Shown one piece after another: positions 19,739 through 27,212 of a stretch of DNA of 64,000 nt. The DNA is taken from positions 496,001 to 560,000 of the forward strand of contig NZ_CTEI01000001.1 of assembly GCF_001368815.1 (NCBI RefSeq), written 5' to 3'. The DNA comes from Paraliobacillus sp. PM-2. GTDB lineage: Bacteria > Bacillota > Bacilli > Bacillales > Amphibacillaceae. The position numbers and the translations under genes were made by a program. Numbering within the stretch: the stretch's first letter is position 1; every line of letters starts with the position of its first letter. The notes under the pieces were generated by a model, which saw only the letters and a program-made list of their open reading frames with translations, searched no databases and was not told where the DNA came from.

Positions 19739-19756
19739 GATATCGGGGTCAGACCC
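19738..19756 (+). repeat. About 200-bp structured repeat, copy 3, left part
   Basis: AGATATCGGGGTCAGACCC starts at the last base of the HIRAN gene stop codon. The rest of the copy lies at 21418-21625, after the IS4-type insertion. Joining the two parts with one GGGTCAGACCC gives a head matching copy 2 in order. Confidence 0.85.
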
Positions 19757-19832
19757 ACTAGCGTTGCATCAGTGTAATTAATTTACATTAGTTTTAATAA
19801 TTGTTATCAAATCAAATATTCATGCTTGAAAC

Positions 19833-19955
19833 GTAGAGGAAATACACTCGCTTTCCGCGGGCACGGCCTCAGCTAACTTGGTAAAGAAAAACACTTTACC
19901 AAGTGGATCTTCGGACGCGTGCTGTTCCCGCAGGAGTCTCGCATATTTCCTCTAC
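19833..19955. repeat. GC-rich imperfect long palindrome, Bacillaceae-type repeat
   Basis: GTAGAGGAAATA at 19833 and TATTTCCTCTAC ending at 19955 are reverse complements. Inside are CTTTCCGCGGGCAC and GTGCTGTTCCCGCAGG-type segments and an ACTTGGTAAAG...CTTTACCAAGT inner stem. The composition is far more GC-rich than its surroundings. From memory, repeats with this CGCTTTCCGCGGGC...CCCGCAGGAGTC pattern are scattered in several alkaliphilic and halophilic bacilli. Here it is inside an IS. Confidence 0.7.
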
Positions 19956-20013
19956 TTAAGCGCCTATATTCAAACAAGAATATAGGCTATTTCTATTTAC
20001 AAAAATAAAAAAT

Positions 20014-20067
20014 GCTCCTATTGTAGAAGAGAGACCATACTTGTTCCCAAATCTTCTACAAAGGAGC
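20014..20067 (+). promoter_or_regulatory. Leader hairpin that sequesters the transposase ribosome site
   Basis: GCTCCTATTGTAGAAGA (20014-20030) pairs with TCTTCTACAAAGGAGC (20052-20067) over 16 bp with one bulge. The right arm contains AAAGGAG, the ribosome site of the transposase ATG at 20073. Transcripts entering from outside would fold and hide it, a control known from other IS elements. Confidence 0.6.
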
Positions 20068-20072
20068 ACAAA

Positions 20073-21194
20073 ATGTGTACTAAAAGTATAGGTCATAAAC
20101 AGCTAATTAGTCAATGTTTATCTGTATTACCAACAGAATTTTTTTCTTCTCCACTATTAAATTATGAGTATGACAAGCTTTCTGTAGATGCATTAATGAA
20201 AGTTTTTGTTGCTGCGCAACTAGATAAATGGGAATCCTATGATGATATGGAAGAAAAGCTTCGAGCCAACCCAGGCTTTTGTGAATCGATCGCTTTATCT
20301 AGTATTAGTGGATCCCAGTTAAGTCGAAGAATTAATGCGTTGCCAACAGAATATGCACAACAGCTCTTTCAACGTGTGGTGCACATCATTCAAGATATGA
20401 CGAAAGGTCATAAAGGAATAAATAAAGCTGTCGGACGCTTGAAAATTATTGATTCTACGCATTTGAAGCTACCACCCGCCCTTTGTGATTGGGCGTTTGT
20501 CACCAAAGGTTGGAATGTCGTGAAAATGCACACCCGTATTGTAGTCGTTTCAGAAGATATCTCCTATCCAGATAAGATCATTCCTTCTACAGGCAACGTC
20601 GGTGACGTTGAAACAGGTGAGCTACTCGTTGAAGAAAACGACGCCACGTATCTGATGGACAGAGGGTATCCTTCGAAAAAGAATGTGACGGCTTGGGTGG
20701 ATAAGGGGATCGATTTTGTCGTTCGTATTACCAAAAAAATCACAGCGACACCAATAGAAAGGTATGAATGTCAGCATCCTTCTGTGCTTATAGATGCAAA
20801 AGTGCAGTGTAGTTATTCTAAAGAACCCCTTCGCTTAATCGAGTTTACTGATGAAACAGATACATTATATCGTTTACTTACAACGAGGTGGGATCTACCT
20901 GCGGAGCAGGTGATGGATCTATATCGTCATCGTTGGATAATTGAAACCTTTTTTAAATGGGTGAAACAACACTTAAGATTAGTTAAGATTTGGAGCACAA
21001 AACCACAAGGCATGTGGAATCAAATGTTTCTCGCTTTAGCAGCTTATGGATTGGCTTTAATCCTTCAATTACAAATGAAAACAAAAAAGAAACTGTGGCA
21101 GTTTTTACGTCTGATGCGGACGTATATGTATAAACCTTACGATGCGTTCACAGAAGCGCTTTTCAGAAGGAAAAGCAAAACAACACGGGGATGA
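20073..21194 (+). CDS. IS4-family DDE transposase
   Basis: The protein has 373 residues. The DDE triad can be seen as Asp127 in LKIIDSTH, Asp196 in YLMDRGYPS and Glu291 in YRHRWIIETFFKWVKQHL, which is the YREK-like signature of the IS4 family. It catalyses cut-and-paste transposition of the surrounding element. The frame is intact. AAAGGAG precedes the ATG but sits in a leader stem. The gene ends before a strong terminator (21309-21345). It is the only apparently full-length DDE transposase in the island. Confidence 0.9.
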   Translation: MCTKSIGHKQLISQCLSVLPTEFFSSPLLNYEYDKLSVDALMKVFVAAQLDKWESYDDMEEKLRANPGFCESIALSSISGSQLSRRINALPTEYAQQLFQRVVHIIQDMTKGHKGINKAVGRLKIIDSTHLKLPPALCDWAFVTKGWNVVKMHTRIVVVSEDISYPDKIIPSTGNVGDVETGELLVEENDATYLMDRGYPSKKNVTAWVDKGIDFVVRITKKITATPIERYECQHPSVLIDAKVQCSYSKEPLRLIEFTDETDTLYRLLTTRWDLPAEQVMDLYRHRWIIETFFKWVKQHLRLVKIWSTKPQGMWNQMFLALAAYGLALILQLQMKTKKKLWQFLRLMRTYMYKPYDAFTEALFRRKSKTTRG

Positions 21195-21308
21195 CAAAAA
21201 ATACCGATACGTAAAACAACCACAATGTTTGAAGGAACGATAGCCATGATTAAGCCACAAAAAAGAAATAAATAAAGTTCTAACTTCACAATATAATATA
21301 CAAAAAAT

Positions 21309-21346
21309 GGGAACAAGGTCTTTTTTACGACCCGGTTCCCTTTTTT
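21309..21346 (+). terminator. Intrinsic terminator of the IS4 transposase
   Basis: GGGAAC (21309-21314) with GGTC inside pairs with GACC and GTTCCC (21335-21340), followed by TTTTTT. Confidence 0.75.
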
Positions 21347-21417
21347 AATTTCTCTAACAAAACCTAATGGTATTTTTTTGATTAAATGGTTAAAAACTCT
21401 ATTGGTGCAACGCTAGT

Positions 21418-21625
21418 GGGTCAGACCCTGTCGAAAGACAGATTGTTGAATTTGTCCATGAAGAGGGGACGAAGATTTTGTTCGTTAGATAACGGGTTAG
21501 CAAATGAAGAAGTCTTATATAGGCGATCACGTTCCAAAGTAATGAAGCTGCTTTGGAACGTGATTATTTTATTTTGTGATTTTTTTGTGATCAATGAAGG
21601 AATTTAGCATAGTAATGGGGAATAT
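21418..21625 (+). repeat. About 200-bp structured repeat, copy 3, right part
   Basis: It begins with GGGTCAGACCC right after the IS4 end and continues with TGTCGAAAGACAG as in copy 2. The terminator arms 21527-21539 and 21551-21563 form a 13-bp stem followed by TTATTTTATTTT. It ends with the same GGGGAATAT as copy 1. It lies about 165 bases upstream of the RAYT gene. Confidence 0.82.
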
Positions 21626-21788
21626 ACTAGATAACAAACTTCTACAAACTTCGCATATAGATTTACAACTGGTCGTTTCTACATTTTTAAACCGCATCAT
21701 TACTTTCCATTTTGCTTCATACCGCTGCAGTTATCATTTGAATTTTACCATATCAACTAAATCGTTCTTTAAAAGGGAGGTTATTTTT

Positions 21789-22379
21789 TTGCCTAGGAAA
21801 AAACGTATATGGTTTCCTGGAGCTAAGTATCATATTACTAGTCGTGGTATACGGAGGACATCATTATTTCATGATGATAATGATCGTATCGAGTACCTTC
21901 GGCTATTGGAGGAAACAAAGTTCATCTATCCATTTATTCTTCACGCTTATTGCCTCATGACAAACCACATTCACCTTCAATTGGAAACCATTGATCAGCC
22001 AACAGGAACAATTATGAAATATCTTCACTCTGCGTATGCTACCTATTTTAATCGCAAATACCATTATTCCGGTCATGTATTCGAAAGTCGTTATGGAGCT
22101 GAATTAATAGACTCAGTTGCGTATGAATTAGAGGTGAATAAATATATTCATCTAAATCCATTGCGTGCTAATATGGTGCAAGATCTTAATGATTATAAAT
22201 GGAGTAGTTTTCTAAATTATCGGTATGCAGATCAGAGTTCGCTAGTAACCACTGATCGGATATTTACCTTCTTCCGTGCACCTAAGGTAGACAGTTATCT
22301 CCATTATCTACATGCTAATGTGAAAGAGGCTGATAGATATACAGTTATTAAGCAAGAAATAATAAAAAGAGGTGAATAA
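21789..22379 (+). CDS. REP-associated tyrosine transposase (RAYT, Y1/IS200-like)
   Basis: The protein has 196 residues. GAKYHITSRGIRR opens the Y1 fold. MTNHIHLQLE (57-66) carries the HUH metal-binding pair His60 and His62. The conserved tail HSAYATYFNRKYHYSGHVFESRY holds the tyrosine region, and YIHLNPLRANMV follows. RAYTs are single-copy relatives of IS200 transposases that mobilise REP palindromes. TTG 21789 is the likely start since AAAGGGAGG at 21772-21780 is spaced eight bases before it. The nearby REP-headed repeats are candidate substrates. It sits one base before the next gene. Confidence 0.88.
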   Translation: MPRKKRIWFPGAKYHITSRGIRRTSLFHDDNDRIEYLRLLEETKFIYPFILHAYCLMTNHIHLQLETIDQPTGTIMKYLHSAYATYFNRKYHYSGHVFESRYGAELIDSVAYELEVNKYIHLNPLRANMVQDLNDYKWSSFLNYRYADQSSLVTTDRIFTFFRAPKVDSYLHYLHANVKEADRYTVIKQEIIKRGE

Positions 22380-22380
22380 C

Positions 22381-23931
22381 ATGGTAACAAAAGTTTCTAG
22401 TATTGGGCTTCGCGGCATGGAAGGTTATCGTATTCAAGTTGAGGTGCATGTGATGGAAGGGCAACCTTCGTTTACGATTATTGGATTGCCAGATTTAGCA
22501 GTTAAAGAGTCTCGTGAACGTGTCTTAAGTACACTTTCTGTTATGAATTGTGATGTATCAAATGAAAAGGTAATTGTTCAGTTATCACCACCTGAACAAA
22601 GGAAAATGGGGCCGTTTTTTGATATCGCCATTGCTTTAGCCATCCTAAAGGAGAAAGATCAAATAAAGGTAAATTTTGATGAAGATACCGCTTTTGTTGG
22701 GTCATTACGGTTAGATGGAACGATTCAATCGGTTGATGGACTTCTACCTAGTGTACTGGCTGCGAAGCATTTAGGCTTTAAGAAACTTTATATCCCCACT
22801 ACTTTGGATCTTCCGCTAGCAAGTGTTCCCGATCTTGAGATTTGTCCTATTCATGATGTAAACGAATGTCTTGGTCATTTGGAGGGACAGAACTGTTTAT
22901 CTTTTACCAAAAGGGATGATTCTTATCTATCTGTTGTAGCAGAACAAGATAATAGGAATGACTTTGCTCATATTATTGGACAAGAACAAGCGAAGCGTGC
23001 GATGACGATTGCGGCAAGTGGTGGGCATCATTTGTTTATGACAGGTCCACCGGGTTGTGGGAAAACATTATTGGCGGAGACTTATCCAAGCATTTTACCG
23101 CCGTTAACAGATGAACAATTTTTAGAAATGATCAGTATCTATCAAATGACGAATACGACTCCTCCTTCTGGTCATTCAGCCCCATTTCGAGCACCACATC
23201 ATTCTTCTTCTTATGTATCGTTAGTTGGCGGAGGTAGTAACCCAAGACCAGGTGAAGCTTCTTTAGCGCATCATGGGGTATTATTTTTAGATGAACTGCC
23301 TGAATTCACCAAGAAAACGTTGGATATGTTGCGTGAACCATTAGAAAGTGGCCAAGTCCATATTAGTAGAGCAGTTGGGACAGTCAGTTATCCTGCTCGT
23401 TTCCAATTAATTACCGCGATGAATCCTTGCCCATGTGGCTATCACGGAGCAAAGAAACGCTATTGCACATGTAGTCCAAAGGAAATTCAGAAGTATGTGA
23501 ATCGCATCTCTGGCCCATTACTTGATCGATTTGATATCTTTTTGCCACTCGTGCCAGTATCAATGAATCATATAACAAAAAATAATACTACTTCTACTGA
23601 CTTAAGCACACACGTTGCTGAAGTCCGCCAAATACAAAAGGTCCGTTATGGTAGTGATGTTTTAAATGCAAATGTATCCCTAGATCTACTTAAAAGCGTA
23701 GGAAATATCACAGATCACCAGATAAAGATAATTGCAACATGTGCACAAAAACAACAATGGAGCAACCGTGTACAAGTAAAAATTCTAAGGTTGGCAAGAA
23801 CAATTGCTGACTTAAATAATGAGGAAGCAGTAACAGACGAATCGCTATGGGAAGCGATGACGTACCAACGAAATCCATTAACAAAGAAAGATAGGCTTTC
23901 AGTAGTATATAACGATAATGTAACAAACTAA
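22381..23931 (+). CDS. comM: Mg-chelatase-like AAA+ ATPase, YifB/ComM family
   Basis: The protein has 516 residues, the normal family length. The N-terminal Lon-S5-like domain (GMEGYRIQVEVHVMEGQPSF) is followed by an AAA+ domain with Walker A GPPGCGKT (about 221-228), Walker B VLFLDELPEF and the FQLITAMNPCPCG segment. A C-terminal helical ChlI domain closes it. In other bacteria ComM helps branch migration of DNA taken up by transformation. ATG 22381 has AAAAAGAGGTG before it. It begins one base after the RAYT stop, an unusual coupling. A comK gene lies 3 kb away. Confidence 0.88.
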   Translation: MVTKVSSIGLRGMEGYRIQVEVHVMEGQPSFTIIGLPDLAVKESRERVLSTLSVMNCDVSNEKVIVQLSPPEQRKMGPFFDIAIALAILKEKDQIKVNFDEDTAFVGSLRLDGTIQSVDGLLPSVLAAKHLGFKKLYIPTTLDLPLASVPDLEICPIHDVNECLGHLEGQNCLSFTKRDDSYLSVVAEQDNRNDFAHIIGQEQAKRAMTIAASGGHHLFMTGPPGCGKTLLAETYPSILPPLTDEQFLEMISIYQMTNTTPPSGHSAPFRAPHHSSSYVSLVGGGSNPRPGEASLAHHGVLFLDELPEFTKKTLDMLREPLESGQVHISRAVGTVSYPARFQLITAMNPCPCGYHGAKKRYCTCSPKEIQKYVNRISGPLLDRFDIFLPLVPVSMNHITKNNTTSTDLSTHVAEVRQIQKVRYGSDVLNANVSLDLLKSVGNITDHQIKIIATCAQKQQWSNRVQVKILRLARTIADLNNEEAVTDESLWEAMTYQRNPLTKKDRLSVVYNDNVTN

Positions 23932-24492
23932 GTAGGACTGAACTGTAATGATTTCATTTCATACTGTGCTGCTTGATTGCCGTCCCTGGATGGAAAGGAT
24001 ATATAACCTTTTTCTTGTAGTAGCGGATGAGGATAAAGGATTGAGTTCTATTTGATTGTAAAATGCATTCATTTTTTTTAGGCAATTCATTTGATCCCTT
24101 CCTGTTCATGTGAAGTTTATGATAAATCTCTGTTTGATACTATAATCGTTTGGATCGTTTTGGTTGGTGTCTGTTTGTTGGATATTCTGTCTTTTATTAC
24201 TCGGAATCATTTTCGTACAATACCCGGGACATACTTAAAGGAAAAGAAATACAAAAAGAAATTAGAGGAGAAGGTGAAGCAATATCAGGGTCACAGACCA
24301 CTCTTAAAAGTAATACTGTGTGACCTAAATGCATTTTCCCTTTTTGACCATTATGTAATTGGGACTTGTTATATTGTTATCGGTTAAACGGATGGTGAAT
24401 TATAAATTCATACAATCTCACCCAACTAAGACACTAAACACCAGTAATGTAACGATCATATAGATAAAGAACTATAAGGGGAGGTAATATCA
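23932..24492. other. Stretch without a convincing gene
   Basis: A 98-codon open frame at 24091-24387 has one hydrophobic segment and a lysine-rich tail, but no ribosome site or recognisable family. I see no terminator with a strong T run after the ATPase. The stretch may hold gene remnants. Confidence 0.4.
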
Positions 24493-24573
24493 ATGGAAAG
24501 GTGTACAATTACAGTAAAGGAATTAGCAAAAGATTTAGGTGTGCACACGGATACGCTTTATGATCCTAATTAA
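24493..24573 (+). pseudogene. Remnant of a small helix-turn-helix protein
   Basis: Only 26 codons remain. AGGGGAGGTAATATCA precedes the ATG, and MERCTITVKELAKDLGVHTDTLYD reads like the first helices of an excisionase or MerR-type helix-turn-helix. It then ends at TAA. A strong ribosome site before such a short frame suggests a truncated gene. It could also be a real short leader peptide. Confidence 0.4.
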
Positions 24574-24801
24574 TTTATCAATATTCATCATTTAGAAAAT
24601 GTGCGTTCTTATAATGACTTTTTTAAATATATGATTCCCTTTAGTGAAGAGGCAATTGAAGATTTAGAATTAGAATTAATTTAATTTACCAATAAGTATT
24701 ATGGACAATATTTTTGTTGAACAGTCATGTTGAAGAATAAAAATCTAGATGAATGCATAGTATTTATTATTATAAGCAAATAAGACAAGCCTTCCCAATT
24801 T

Positions 24802-24842
24802 TATCTCTTTAAGATATGATAGTTATAGACTATCTCTTTAAG
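24802..24842 (+). promoter_or_regulatory. Twin 12-bp direct repeat with hairpin before the Abi_2 gene
   Basis: TATCTCTTTAAG occurs at 24802-24813 and 24831-24842, a 29-base period. A GATAG...CTATC hairpin (24818-24834) lies between them, and the second copy touches the ribosome site. This could be an operator or part of a structured RNA. Confidence 0.45.
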
Positions 24843-24855
24843 GGGGAGGTGAGCT

Positions 24856-25800
24856 GTGGTGGAACAAAGCACACAGAAAATTTTAAAAAAGAAATTAAGC
24901 TTTGATGAGATGATTGAACACCTAGATCAAAAGAATGTTAAATTTGAACTAATTACGAAAGATGAAGCCAAAAACATCCTCCAAACGTCAAATTACTTTT
25001 ACAAAATCACTGCTTATAGAAAGAATTTTGAAAAGAATAAATATGATAAGTATATCAATTTAGACTTTAAACTGTTGCAAGACCTTGCCACTATTGATAT
25101 GCGGCTGCGTTATTTAGTATTACAAATGTGTCTAGATATAGAGCATGCAGTTAAAACACAAATTCTTACGGATATAACTAATGACTCTTCTGAAGATGGC
25201 TATAGTATTGTGACTGATTACTTAGCGTATGATAATAGCTCAATTGAAGATTATATGAAAGCTTTAAATAAAGAAAGTCATTATAATTATGGTTTATATG
25301 TAAAGCATCATGAAAATCCGCCTATTTGGGTTTTATTTGAAGTTATGACTTTTGGTGCTTTTGTAAAGTTTGTGGAGTATTATTATCGTCGGAAAAACAA
25401 GCCACCTGCATACAAAGAGATACAGCAAGTATTAAGGTATGTAAAAAACATACGTAACACAGCTGCTCACAATAGTCCTATTTTGATGGATATAACTAAA
25501 AATGGGCAGATCGGTCCTCAAAAGGTTATAAAACCGATAACCATTTTCACAAAAGGGATTCCGGGGTTGTCACCTCAAGCGAGGAAAAAAAGGCTCTCTA
25601 ATCGGAAGGTACATGACTTGACTGCACTTATTTATGTTCATTATACTTATATTAATAGCGATGGTATAAAAACTGCACGTTATGGAGATCTTAGGAAATT
25701 ATTGGAACGCACAAAACGGTTGGAAGATGCATATAATAATCAAGATTCCTTGATTGCAGTGTATAAATACTTTAAAAAACTGATTGACTTCGTAAGTTAA
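24856..25800 (+). CDS. Abi_2-family (AbiD/AbiF-like) abortive-infection HEPN protein
   Basis: The protein has 314 residues. The N-terminal half (LSFDEMIEHLDQKNVKF, YFYKITAYRKNF) and the centre (LRYLVLQMCLDIEHAVKTQI) match Abi_2/AbiD/AbiF proteins of Firmicutes. KNIRNTAAHNSP carries R200 to H205, an RxxxxH motif as in HEPN RNases. In lactococci such proteins stop phage growth by killing or arresting the infected cell. GGGGGAGGTG gives a very strong ribosome site before the GTG start. No partner protein is adjacent, so an RNA or self-control is possible. Confidence 0.8.
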   Translation: MVEQSTQKILKKKLSFDEMIEHLDQKNVKFELITKDEAKNILQTSNYFYKITAYRKNFEKNKYDKYINLDFKLLQDLATIDMRLRYLVLQMCLDIEHAVKTQILTDITNDSSEDGYSIVTDYLAYDNSSIEDYMKALNKESHYNYGLYVKHHENPPIWVLFEVMTFGAFVKFVEYYYRRKNKPPAYKEIQQVLRYVKNIRNTAAHNSPILMDITKNGQIGPQKVIKPITIFTKGIPGLSPQARKKRLSNRKVHDLTALIYVHYTYINSDGIKTARYGDLRKLLERTKRLEDAYNNQDSLIAVYKYFKKLIDFVS

Positions 25801-25884
25801 TTAGTGTAGTATTTTATCTAAGGAAAAAATCGGTTCGCCCGGTTTGCAATAGCGGGGTCATACTTCGCTTAAGTTTATCGTGCT

Positions 25885-25915
25885 AGCACCTGTCATTTTG
25901 GCGGGTGCTTTTATT
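25885..25915 (+). terminator. Probable terminator after the Abi_2 gene
   Basis: AGCACC (25885-25890) pairs with GGTGCT (25904-25909), followed by TTTATT. The loop is long and the stem short, so strength is uncertain. A second weak hairpin with a T6 tract follows near 25975-26002. Confidence 0.5.
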
Positions 25916-26090
25916 ATGATTTAAAGAGGTACGAAATTACTGTAGTCTTATATATAGAAGAAACTCGTTTTGCTCATCACTTAATAGGTGGTGGCTTTTT
26001 TGTTTGCCTTCATTTATAGCAAGAGCAGACCGGAAATAATGAAAGTTCAGTTACAATCCAGCAGCGTTTAACTGCTGCACGATTAAGTGC

Positions 26091-26120
26091 GGTGCCTGTC
26101 ACCACCCGAATTTTGTCGGA
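26091..26120 (+). repeat. REP-like GGTGCCTGTCACCACCCGA sequence
   Basis: GGTGCCTGTCACCACCCGA followed by ATTTTGTCGG matches copies at 53034, 53109 and 53539. GGTG...CACC gives a small stem. Confidence 0.65.
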
Positions 26121-26190
26121 TAAAAAGTGTTGGTTTGGGAAAAGTTTGATTATATTTATAGTGAGTGGAGAAGATCGCGACTTGTTTAAT

Positions 26191-26255
26191 GGGACAGGAG
26201 CCAGTCCTCTTCTCCTGTTAGTATGGTGGGACAGGGGGTCAGTCCCCTTGTCCCA
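26191..26255. repeat. Two adjacent REP-like palindromes
   Basis: GGGACAGGAGCCAGTCCT begins at 26191. A second palindrome at 26228-26255 has GGGACAGGGGG and CCCCTTGTCCC arms around GTCAGT. The second ends one base before the stop codon of the - strand gene at 26256. Confidence 0.7.
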
Positions 26256-26558
26256 TTAGTCAGTAAGTTTATGAATAAATGCCCAGAATTCTTCTCCTGT
26301 CAGTGTAGAAAATGTTTCTAAGAATTTTTGTACAGCTTTTTCTGTTGGAAAGCTTTTTGTTAATAAGTGATACTCTGTTTGATACTTTGATGGCGGATGG
26401 AATAGTATTTTATATATAACTAATGTGAGATCATCATCGTTTTTCCGTAATACGGCTATTCCATCGCTCGGGTCTGTAGGGTGAAGCAGCATGCCTTCAA
26501 AATAGGTGTCTGCTGCAATTTCTTGATCTAGAACCAAACTGAATGTTTCCGGTCTCAT
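26256..26558 (-). CDS. Hypothetical 100-residue protein
   Basis: I do not recognise the family. The protein is soluble and acidic, with an alternating beta pattern in the middle (LTLVIYKILFHPP) and a helical C-terminus (TLTGEEFWAFIHKL). GAAAGGATG lies before the ATG. It is about 100 bases downstream of comK on the same strand and could be cotranscribed. Its stop is immediately flanked by a REP palindrome. The coding call rests on ribosome site and codon pattern. Confidence 0.6.
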   Translation of the reverse strand: MRPETFSLVLDQEIAADTYFEGMLLHPTDPSDGIAVLRKNDDDLTLVIYKILFHPPSKYQTEYHLLTKSFPTEKAVQKFLETFSTLTGEEFWAFIHKLTD

Positions 26559-26655
26559 CGTAGAACATCCTTTCTATGCATTTTTTTGGTAAGGAATTAT
26601 TTGTTATTTCTATTGTAATCTTTTTTAATAGAAATTACATCTATCTTTTTACAAT

Positions 26656-27138
26656 TTAAATAGGAATAATCGTCTTCTGTCTTAATGCTTCGTGTAATAC
26701 GAATGCTTTAAGATTTTGCTGTTTGATTTGATAAGGTGATTCCATAAGATGAAATTTAATAGATTGGAAATGAATGGTCGTTTGTAAGTTGGATGAATCC
26801 GTTTCTTCATACGCCGTAACTGCACATACATGATTGGCAACAATCCAACGACATTCAAAGTTCTTTGGTGATTGTGTTGGGAATACACATAGCCTCGGTT
26901 GCTCACTGATTAGAATAGGCACTTTTTGCTTTCGTTTTATTAATTGTTGAGCGGCAAGGCATCTTCCTTCAAAGGTAGAACCGCCGATTATGCAATTATA
27001 CTGAATAATTTCTAGTGGTGTTTGTTTTACATAAATTGTTTGTGTTTTTTCGAGAACAACAGCATGATGCTCGATTGCTGTTGCAGGTGAAATAGCTAGT
27101 GTGTTTTTGTCTATGATGTACTGTTTTACAATTAACAT
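26656..27138 (-). CDS. comK: Competence transcription factor ComK
   Basis: The protein has 160 residues. CIIGGSTFEGRCLAAQQLIK, KVPILISE, CVFPTQSPKNFECRWI and ANHVCAVTAY follow the order of conserved blocks in Bacillus ComK. It is about 30 residues shorter than the B. subtilis protein, mainly at the C-terminus, which in B. subtilis takes part in tetramer formation and proteolytic control. ComK activates late competence genes by binding paired AT boxes. No clear ComK box was found in its own upstream region. AAGGAGTGAGG precedes the ATG. A SigH-like sigma gene lies just upstream. Confidence 0.85.
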   Translation of the reverse strand: MLIVKQYIIDKNTLAISPATAIEHHAVVLEKTQTIYVKQTPLEIIQYNCIIGGSTFEGRCLAAQQLIKRKQKVPILISEQPRLCVFPTQSPKNFECRWIVANHVCAVTAYEETDSSNLQTTIHFQSIKFHLMESPYQIKQQNLKAFVLHEALRQKTIIPI

Positions 27139-27184
27139 AGTTTTACCTCACTCCTTTATTATCACTTACTTATATTACCATAAC

Positions 27185-27212
27185 GGGATAGGGGGTCAGA
27201 CCCTTTGTCCCA
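27185..27212. repeat. REP-like palindrome overlapping a gene end
   Basis: GGGATAGGGGGTCAGACCC with a CTTTGTCCC arm. It supplies the last codons and the stop of the - strand sigma factor gene. Confidence 0.7.

Larger units (their letters stand above)
19757..21417 (+). mobile_element. Complete IS4-family insertion sequence with 11-bp target duplication
   Basis: The termini ACTAGCGTTGCA (19757-19768) and TGCAACGCTAGT (21406-21417) are perfect 12-bp inverted repeats. GGGTCAGACCC occurs in direct orientation on both sides (19746-19756 and 21418-21428), an 11-bp target duplication, which is within the range known for IS4-family elements. The element is 1661 bp. It holds a GC-rich palindrome (19833-19955), a leader hairpin, a 373-residue transposase and a terminator. 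It inserted into the REP-like palindrome of repeat copy 3 and looks intact. Confidence 0.88.

Noticed and set aside
16439-21625. The three 200-bp repeats as a CRISPR-like array
   Set aside because: There are only three copies, kilobases apart, with genes between them and no regular spacers or cas genes.
24091-24387. A possible small membrane protein gene of 98 codons
   Set aside because: The start region has no ribosome site, and the frame does not resemble a known family. I kept it only as a remark in the gene-poor stretch.
27139-27195. A ComK autoregulatory box upstream of comK
   Set aside because: I found no pair of AAAAN5TTTT boxes with proper spacing in the short gap, which is mostly REP sequence.
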